Source: Syngnathus acus | Taxonomy: Eukaryota > Chordata > Actinopteri > Syngnathiformes > Syngnathidae | Direction of reading: 5' to 3' | Assembly (NCBI RefSeq): GCF_901709675.1 | Contig: NC_051095.1 | Coordinates: forward strand, 8,643,956 to 8,707,955 | DNA length: 64,000 nt | In this document: in pieces, positions 55,441-64,000 of the stretch | Layout of the letters: each line of letters opens with the position of its first letter | How positions within the stretch are numbered: position 1 is the stretch's first letter | Program-made: the position numbers and the translations under genes | Notes under the pieces: model-generated | Told to the model about the DNA's origin: nothing | Databases searched by the model: none | What the model saw: only the letters and a program-made list of their open reading frames with translations

Positions 55441-58380
55441 CTGCAACAACACACAAAACACACAGCGAACAACAAAACATTATTGAAGAAGAAAAAAAAA
55501 AAAAGTGTCGATATCATATGACGACTCATCTTGCATCTGGATACAATTGATTAATTTAATTTATTCCAACTAAGTAGTTTGGAAGGATTTCATTCATGGA
55601 CAGAAGTTCTCAGCTGAGCTGAGGAAGAGGGAAACAGGTTGAATTTCCTCCTTCCGCCAACACAAATAGAAAAGTCGATCCGGTGCCAGATTGAAATGGA
55701 GATGTTTCCAATAAGGCGATTGCACTTTTACGACCAAAGAATGCTTGGAAAAACAAAAATAAGACGTCGCAGTGATTGAAAAATGAATTTGACGTGACGC
55801 AAAGGTCAACCGTGTTCAATGTCACAACGCGGCGAGCCAAAACAAGCAAATATCAGCTCATCCCTCTTTTGGATACGTTCAATCTTCTTTCATCCCGCCC
55901 TCGATCCATCTTTCAACCCGATTGCCGTTAACGTGTATTCCCGTCATCTTCCTTCAGAAAGTGCTCACAGTCCTTTTTTGTAATGAACACAAATACTTTG
56001 CATTCCGAGGGGACTGGGTTAAACACCAATCACTTTGCAATTTAATCTCATTCGAATCATTTACTGTGCTGTCTTCACGAGTCCGCCGCGTGTTTAGAGA
56101 ATTGTGCAGCTGGATTTGGATTAGATGGACTACGGCGGGACCTCCAGTTGTACAATAATGAATTTGCTGTAAAAATGAGCCTTAAAAGTCAAACACAACT
56201 TGCCGGTTAGACAACTAGCAGAGCCTACTTTTGGGAAAATTGTTATTGTCGTCCGTGGACAAAGTGGAGCACGTTTATAAACGTCAATGCTGGACGCTAG
56301 GACGCTTTCCGATTGCAATAACTTTTTTTTTTAAAGCGACCACCGATGAATGAATTTCACCTGATGTGGAAAAAAAAAAAATCTGATTTGGAATCAACAC
56401 AAAAAATGCATCTATAATAATTGAGGCTCTGGTTATAAAATGGAATGAAAATTTAATGACCAGTGTCCTGTGACCGATAATCGATACAATCAAAAAGCAA
56501 ACTAAAATGCGGGGGGGCTTTGACACCACTTGGAACAACTGAACTTTTTTTGGGAGGCACGAAAAGGTGTCAGGTGTACGTTTCCTACTCACAATCGATG
56601 TGAGGGCTAACTGAAGACACATCACAGTTACAAGGGGGGGTGGACAATTCTGCAACCTCAAAAACGGTTCTTAAATTTTCTTTCACAAAAAGATTTCAAA
56701 AATTGCCTTGTACATGTTAAAGGTCAAAAATCAAACAAACTGTAAATTATTATTGCTGACATCAAATTATAGCGTACATATGCACAGATTATATGACAAT
56801 TATTTTTAAAAAAAGTCTCAAAAATTCCATTGACCAACTATGTGCAATGTTTAAAGAAAGATATGCAGTGATGTCACACTCCAGAACACGGGAGACCCAG
56901 AAAGGAATTTGACCAACACTTGAGGGCATATTTATCTTGTTTTCACTAAATGGGTTCAATGTGAAGCACACATTTTTTACCTACAAATCCAACACACTTT
57001 GGAGTTAGTCATTTCCTCCACAATCTGGAGCAAGTCTGTTGGCTTCGAGTATGCCAAGTGCCGCTTGGTTGACACACAGCCTTTGTACTTTTTGACTCTT
57101 CAAATTATTTGGAATGTTTGTATTTCTGTAATTATTTTTGCACAGCACACCAATTGCCAATCAGTTTAATTTGGCATCTTGGCGATGAAGCGCTACTTCC
57201 ACGAGTGAAAATACAAGCCATGCTTTTACAGTCTTTCGGGGTGTTTCTTCCGCAACTAGTAACCGCTTGCCTTTTCTTAACTCCCTAGCTCCGCCCCTGG
57301 CCGTCACGGCAACAAAAGCACATGTCTACATATTTGTGACATTGTGGATTGTTTTGCGCCGCGTCTATTTCAATAAATATCTTGGTGGAAAAACATCAGG
57401 AACAATCTTAGAATGCATCAATGCTCTAATGTTGTGGAAACGCTCTAAGGATATTCGGGTATTCTAGTCAGGAAAAAAACTGAAATGTCTGCCATCAACA
57501 GGCACGTTTAATGGTCACGATCACACAACGATTTAAAGTCAGCTGGGGGAAAAGCCACACTTGTTTTATCTCTCCATGCGTACAAATGGTAGTGTTCATT
57601 AAGTCGTGTGTGTGTGTGTGCTTTTGAGGTAGCACTTTTCTCAGACTATCTTCACTTCCACAAACCATCTCCTGGCCAATTTGCAGAGATTTACAGTGGG
57701 GAAATGTCACGGCAGTTTCTATCCAACCACATGAAAAAAAAAGCCGCCAAGCCATCTCTCTGTCTCGCTCTGTCTCGTTCTCTCGCACAGTCACACACAC
57801 ACACAGGCTCGTCCACATCGAGTCCTGCAGATATGCAGGGGCATACGAAAATGGCTCACACACAAGCTGTCACACTGGCCGACGTGAGTGCCAAAAGCCG
57901 CAGTGGTCAACAAATGTGCTTACAAATGAAAACACACACATGCATCGACTTATTTCCACTTCTCAACCCAGCTTGTGCAGCGGGTGTATTTTTATCTGCC
58001 GGCCTGTGGAGTGCGCCTCTGTGATTATAGTTATTATAGGCCCGCGTGCACACACGCACACACACACACACATCTAATAGGGTAAAAGAAGCTCATTCAA
58101 GCATTTGTCTTTCATGGAAAAGCCAATGTGTTCTTGTACAGCACAAATTCCTTGAAATAAAAAAGTAATGATGGCAAAAGTTAAGATAAGACAAAATCTC
58201 ATAAACAGACACAAAACACACATATGCTACAGTGTGGAGCTTAAAGTGGGAAAATTGGATGGATGGATGGATGGATGGATGGATGGATGGATGGATGGAT
58301 GGATGGATGGATGGATGGATGGATGGATGGATGGATGGATGGATGGATGGATGGATGGATGGATGGATGGATGGACTCAC
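55441..58380 (-). other. slit3 intron 2
   Basis: This complete 2,940-bp intron runs between exons 2 and 3, GTGAGT to TTGCAG on the minus strand. Its first 124 bases are the donor plus a pure (CCAT)n array. Other visible content is short CA runs near 57787-57804 and 58050-58071 and poly-A/T runs. I see no coding signal; the open frames here lack domains and splice context. Confidence 0.9.
58257..58374. repeat. Pure (GGAT)n tetranucleotide microsatellite at splice donor
   Basis: There are 118 bp of uninterrupted GGAT on the plus strand, about 29.5 units. On the slit3 sense strand it is (CCAT)n and starts at intron base +7, directly after GTGAGT of exon 2. It is open in every frame because the 4-bp unit contains no stop codon in some phases, so the Met-Asp-Gly-Trp and Ile-His-Pro-Ser reading frames there are artefacts. 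Confidence 0.98.
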
Positions 58381-58452
58381 AGAATTCGAAGGTTCTTGAT
58401 GCCGGAGAAGTCCACTTTGGTGATCCGGGTGATGTTGTTTCTGTTCAGATCC
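58381..58452 (-). CDS. slit3: slit3-like exon 2 (first LRR of LRR domain 1)
   Basis: This internal exon encodes one 24-residue leucine-rich repeat of a secreted SLIT ligand; SLITs bind ROBO receptors and guide axons and migrating cells. On the minus strand it follows a pyrimidine-rich acceptor ending CCTGCAG and precedes a GTGAGT donor (plus-strand 58375-58380). The frame starts with one base that completes a codon from exon 1 and ends with CT, completed by the first T of exon 3. Visible motifs are [12 protein letters not shown] and KNLRIL, the LRR pattern with N and L/I in consensus places. From memory of the family, NNITRITK is shared by SLIT2 and SLIT3, and the KNL ending fits SLIT3 better. 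Length is exactly 72 bp with no stop. Oddity: the downstream intron begins GTGAGT and then runs straight into a (CCAT)n array. Identity as SLIT is secure; paralogue 3 is likely. Confidence 0.93.
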
Positions 58453-61400
58453 CTGCAGGCCGAGAAAGAAAGAACATTTCTGTCATTAAACAGCAAACAT
58501 CAAAAGCACATTGAAAAGGCAAAAATTAAAGGTTGATCAGGTTCAACGAGCACCAACAAACAGTAAACGTCTTACAAAATGAAGGCCGGCGGAGCGTGAG
58601 AACGGCCGGCGGCCGTGGAGCCCACACACATGCATACCATCGCACGTGCAAACAAAGTCCAGCCCTAACCCAAAAATGTTCATTAAACACAAAAAATGCA
58701 ATAAGACTTTTTTTCCGCAGCACAACTTCAAAGCTGCTCATATTTCCTGCCTGTCAGTCAATCACGTTCCGATGTATACATCGTGTAGAATCAAGTGTGT
58801 GCGCGTTCATCGGTTCCCTTTTTACGTCCGACTGTTTACTGAAACGCTGTCGCACGGAAAGAATTAGGCCACATCCAGACAACAAAGGCAATTTTCCCTC
58901 TTGTTTCACATACATACACACACACTTGTGTATATTGCCATAAACAGTCTGGCTTTGGCCGAGGCAGCCCCCGCCATGTGTGCTTTTCATAACACACCTA
59001 AACATTTATAAATCTGATTTAAGCCCCGTCTTAGGTTTCAAGGCAGCTAATAGGAGCCATACTGAAATCTCAGACGTAGACCACTGGTCCAAAGTGAAGT
59101 CCAGGGGGGTCCGCCGCGAGATTGCGGCACAAAGTGTGGGCGGACAACAATGAGAGGTAGAGGGGATTGGACCCGAGCATGCCTTCTCAATCTTTTTTGA
59201 GCAAAGCCACACATTAGAAAAATGTTCTACCATCAAACAAATATGTCACAAAAATGATGTACAGCGTGCCCATTCTATGACTCAAACAAAGAAGAGTTTC
59301 ACAACTACTATTAAGTGACTCAGTATGCTGCAGTAATATTTGTCATTCTTCACAGAGAATGAAAATAATATTTTCTTTTCATGAACTGAATTTGTTCAAA
59401 TACTTGAAGCGTCATAATACTGCTACACTTTTCTTTGGCATTTTGTGTTGATCGTTACCATTACGCTAAGTGGTCTGCTTTCATACAACATGTATTATTT
59501 TTTTTTATTGTGACTGGCAATTGACTTCAACTTGGAGTGGCAATAATTAGGTGAAAGTCTCTTTTGTCAAACTGCTGTTTGAAATGAATTCACTGCCACC
59601 ATACAGTATCTGAGTGCCAACAACGGCGGACACTGCGCGGGTATGTAGTGGAGCTTTGCCGCATGGCTCAGCGTGCCGTGGTTCTAATGTGCCTAATGGT
59701 ACAGACAGTGATGGAAATCTGGAAAGAATCAGAGGAGGAGGAGGTTGAAGGTGAGGCCCAGGGAGCATTGTGCCTCTGAAAAGGTCAAATGTGGTGAAGC
59801 TGAAAGTATGACATGAACGCCGCAGGAGGGAATTTGCAACACACACACAAACACATGCAAAGGTTTACTTTTGCTATTTGTTACAAGGCAATAAAAGCAG
59901 ACCGCTTATTAAAACACTTTTAAATTCTGCAAGAACATGTGCTCTTTAAACTAACATTTTGTTCCGACAATAGATATCCCAGTTTTGATCATGTCTATCT
60001 TTCTCTCGTCCTTACTTGACTAAACACTTTGTCCTTGCTTTTCCCTTCCTCTCTAATCTGGTTTGCGTTATCTCAATCTCTCACTTTTGGATTTACAGTT
60101 GGCTACGTTTTCCCCTTTCTTGTCTTTCATCATCACTCCATCCTTATCTCCATCTTGCTTGCTGTGGAAACTTGTGCTCCGCCGCTTTGCCACATTCAAA
60201 CAAACACACGAGGCCAGGTGGAAAGTGGCATAATAAATAGAGTCGCGGAAAGACAGGATCTGACCTAGAATCTCGGAAGATATTCTTATGGCCGTGTATT
60301 TTTTATATTTTTTAGAAGCACTGAGACGTAATTTCATGTGCATCATAAAAGGTAGCTTGCCTTATTATAGTTTACAAGCCAATAACACAAAAAAATGTTT
60401 TAATTCAGACCTTAACTGATGATGCATTCAAAGGCAGTTTGGAGAAAATTTGAGGGGGTGCAAGTCTTAAGTCTAAAAAAATAACATCAAATAATAGAAT
60501 AAATGAATTAATAAATGATGACTCCCCATCTTATTTGTGCACTATGAATTATTGGGATATGCAGCAGTCTTCCAAAATACATTTTGAGATTTTCAGCAAT
60601 GTTCTGGAATTAGTTTTCAAATACTTTTATCATTGGGAAATAAATCTCAATAAAACACAAATAGAACACTGATCATTTAAACTAAATATAATGAAGTATT
60701 ACTGCTCAACTTTTATAAAATAAATTAAATGGGGGGGAATAAAATGAGTAATTGAAACTATTCATAACAATGACATGTTGATAAAAAAAAAACTTTGCGT
60801 TTTTGTAGGAGAACAGAACAGAAAAGAAATGTGAAACGTGATGACGACCATAAAGACAGAATCGTAAAGGCGAGAATAATACACTGCAGTCTCCCAGACT
60901 CAGTTTATTGTTCCTTTTTAATGTCAAAGCCGACTTCATTAGTTAAGAAAGAATCCAGACTGGACGATTCTCTTCAATTATTTTCGGGACAATTTGTTTC
61001 AAAATTGGAACAATTGCTGCACAGTATAGGCGAGGAGCATGTTGGTGTTGCGGCTGCTGTGTATTTGTGACCCGCCCTACAGTAAAGCTTCACTCTCACT
61101 TGAACTGACCAGCTGGCAGTGTGACAGCGCTAACAACTACTTGTTCACATTCATGTGTGTGCGTTTATAACAAGAGGCGGGAGTCAAACGGCAGGTGTTC
61201 TCGGGAAGTAGAAACTTCACGACCCAAAAAGTTGAGCGGTGCGTACATGGAAGGAAAGAATGGCGACAAATGGCACCACAGGTGACAAAATATCCCAAGA
61301 GAAGGGAAGGTTTGATATTGTGTCCCGGTTTGTTTATGTGTTTGTGAGTTTGTTTGTTTGTTTGTTCTCGGTATGAGCACAAAAAATGGAAACTTTTTTG

Positions 61401-64000
61401 TGCATGAAAAAGTTATTTTTGTATTGTGTTTAATTATGATTTTGTACTGTGTAAATGTAAAAATGTTTTTACAAGTTGCTTTAGTCCAATAATCAATTTG
61501 GATTAACTAGATTTTAAGATAGCAAGGCTATGGCAAGGCCGTTCGCCGATAGTTTTAGTGATTTTTTTGTCGTCGCAAGGAAATTTTGATCATGTTCAAA
61601 ATATCCTTGGGACAAGAAAAGTACAGGCAATCGTTTGCCCCTCAGTGGGACGTTGTTTTGTGCCGGCACTTTTTTCCTATTACTTGAGTAGCATCCATAC
61701 TTGTACTTTTACAAGCTTCTTTTTGACAAGTATCTACACTTCTGTTTTTGTGTAGACTGAAAGTATTTTTGCCTCTTCTGCTGGCATGAAGCTAAAATAG
61801 GAATCCCGACTTCAAATGCTCTTTGGCTCTTTAGCAATCTCATCGACAACATGTGTTTGCCTTTTCTTGACCTTTGAGCGTCTTTGCTTCCTTTCTGTCT
61901 GAGACAAGTTTCCTCTCTTGGATATTTCACTCTTCTGAGGAGCACAGAAAAAGTAGGAGGAGAAAAAAAAAAAGAGATTCTGGACTTCCTGCACTAATCT
62001 CTTGTTATTTTTTCCACAAAGCACTTTTAATCGTTCCTTCTTTTCTTGCCCTCAGATAGGTATGCTCAATTTCGCCCGGGACGACTTGGAACCAGGCAAA
62101 GGAATCCTAATTGCCCACTTCCTCCCCCTCAATCCCCTCGACCAGTTCTCCGACATGTCCGTCACCAGAGAAGAAAGGGCTGACGTCGGGCATGAAAGTT
62201 CAACTGGCGGGTTTTGTGATGTAACATTAGCTACTCACGCTAATGGTAAAGTGTTCAGGAGAGGAGAATAGGTTGATGCACGAGGTCTCTATAACATCGA
62301 TTCACTCTGACAATTAATCGAGTCAGATTAAAATAATCCCACTAAATTATATCAAACGTTAACTGTAGAAGAACAAAGAAAAAGTACAACTGGAAGTACG
62401 AAAATATTTCACTTGATAATAAGTGGAATTAATTGTATCATAATTTGAATTGTTTCCATTTTAGTGTAAAACGGGTAAATCACATCTTGGTGCAAGTGGA
62501 CTGGATCACAAGTATTCTAATCAGAGTGTCATATAATTGAAGTGAACGACATTTAATTATCACTTGAACTCATCATATCGTAATTAGAGTGAAGTGTATT
62601 GTAATGCACTTGAGGTCCATATAAGTGAATTGTCTGCTGCAAATAAACCTAAGCAATAGAAAATGTATGATTCACTTTTGAAGAGAATAAAATACTACTG
62701 CACGACATCGCCGATGTGCAGACAATTCAGAAGACAGTTTCAAAGGGACCATTGCTAGAATCTCAGATTGAAAACAGATGGAACTGTTTGTGACGGCCAG
62801 AAGCAAGGATCTGAACGATTTCAGCCACCCGTTCAACAAGAGTAAAACAAATGGTGGAAATGCTCCTCCAATCCGCCAAGACAACCTAAGAACAATCAGT
62901 TGGGAGGTTTGGAATTTCAATCGTCAGCATTGGCCAATGTTGAGGAATGAGTAGACGAGACGAGTCTTAAAGACAAAAGCCAAGCAGAGGCGCAGTCTTA
63001 GCTTTGATAATCGTTACATGCTTAAATGTCGGGAGAAGTTTGGATGAACACCTATGATTTTTTGTAAAGAAATGCATATTTGGCTCCAATGGAGAAAAAA
63101 CACGGTACCAAGGTTCACGATGTCTCTCTCTTCAAGCACGATAGTGTCCTACTTCTTCTAAAACAACCATCCATATAGGCCAGTGAAGATGAATTAATTT
63201 ATCAAAGGGATTTTGTCATTCATATAATTCAACGTGCAGATCAACCACCATCACTTGGCCTGGCAGAATATACAGCGCGAGAGTAAACATTTGCAAACAC
63301 CGCTGAGAGGAATCTGCTCTGCGGTTTATTGCCGTCACAGCACGACGGCAAGATTGTTCCTCGTGTCGCCTTTGAACATTTCTCAGAAGACGTCTGCCGT
63401 GGACCTTTCCAGCTGAACGGTCTCGGTGCTTTGTCACTGGCCGGAATGCAGACGGTGCCAAAGGAAACGAACGCAAACCCGAGTTGACCTTACATATAAA
63501 ACCAGATGAAAGGCAAGACGGGACATGAAAAGATGTAAAAAGTCGGTCATATTTTTGGGGACTACAGTGTAAAGGCCGCTAACGTATTTTCTTAAAGGGA
63601 CAATCCAGTCTTGGGCTGTCTTCACACTTGGTTGAGTGGAAACGAAAGCTGGTTGATTGCCTTGCTAGTGTAGTTCAAGCGTGAATACAGGAACTGGGAC
63701 AACTATGTCAAATAGTAGATAGAAATGGCAAAAGGACATCTGACAACTGCTTGTGTCAACTTCAATTCCTGGAACGCTGCATTCAATCAGGAAAATTAGA
63801 AGAACCTCACTGGAAGGGTTGCAGCGAGTGAAGCAGGCAGATAAAAATATTTTTGCATAATTGCTAGCAATTTAAATCAAAATGAGATTGTTCAAGATTG
63901 GCAAAACTGGCATCAATACACAAAATGTCAAAATGAGCCCAAATTGGGTGACAGTTGTCATTGAAGAAGAAGTACTAGAAGTAAAATCAGTAGAAGAAGC
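58453..64000 (-). other. slit3 intron 1, 3' part (no exon found)
   Basis: This is intronic by position, upstream of exon 2 in the sense direction. The acceptor region next to exon 2 contains TTCTTTCTTTCTC before CCTGCAG. I looked for the SLIT signal-peptide/LRRNT exon (cysteine-rich, ending at an ERL/CT junction) and did not see it. A short GC-rich patch at about 58573-58625 and short open frames show no recognisable domain. The remainder is unique-looking, mostly AT-rich sequence with short (CA)n runs (58914-58924, 59838-59846). A tetranucleotide (GTTT)n stretch occurs at about 61327-61365. Confidence 0.75.

Noticed and set aside
58543-58741. GC-rich segment with donor-like GTAAGACG, considered as slit3 exon 1
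   Set aside because: No LRRNT cysteine pattern or signal peptide, and the phase does not lead to the single leading base of exon 2.

Overview
The window looks like nuclear DNA of a ray-finned (teleost) fish. It has vertebrate GT-AG spliced exons, very dense (GT)n, (GGAT)n and (GAAA)n microsatellites, tRNA-derived SINE fragments and several small inverted-repeat DNA transposons of types common in percomorph fishes. A seahorse/pipefish-like lineage is possible but is only a guess from repeat style. There are no bacterial-style operons, no CRISPR array and no recognisable RNA genes.

The only protein-coding sequence I can support is three exons of one gene on the minus strand: 58381-58452, 55369-55440 and 52913-52984. 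Each is exactly 72 bp, is flanked by good splice sites, and encodes one 24-residue leucine-rich repeat. Joined in that order the reading frame stays open. The residues match the start of the first LRR domain of a SLIT axon-guidance protein, closest to SLIT3 (for example [23 protein letters not shown]). By comparison with vertebrate SLIT genes these are exons 2, 3 and 4. The signal-peptide/LRRNT exon should lie to the right of the window and the next LRR exon to the left; I found neither.

Layout in transcription order (right to left): 58453-64000 is the 3' part of intron 1. Intron 2 (55441-58380, 2.9 kb) opens with a 118-bp (CCAT)n array only six bases after the donor site. Intron 3 (52985-55368, 2.4 kb) holds a hAT-type MITE. 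Everything from 52912 down to position 1 appears to be the large fourth intron, at least 52.9 kb long. It contains microsatellites, SINE fragments, MITEs, a perfect-hairpin element pair (5481-5786), a nested terminal-inverted-repeat element (33868-34622), a 300-bp homopurine tract (39406-39715), and GC-richer unique stretches that could be conserved enhancers but cannot be tested here.

No undescribed biological system is visible. The points most worth following up are the microsatellite abutting the exon 2 splice donor, the opposed perfect hairpins, and the extremely long AG-free polypyrimidine zone in the sense strand of intron 4.
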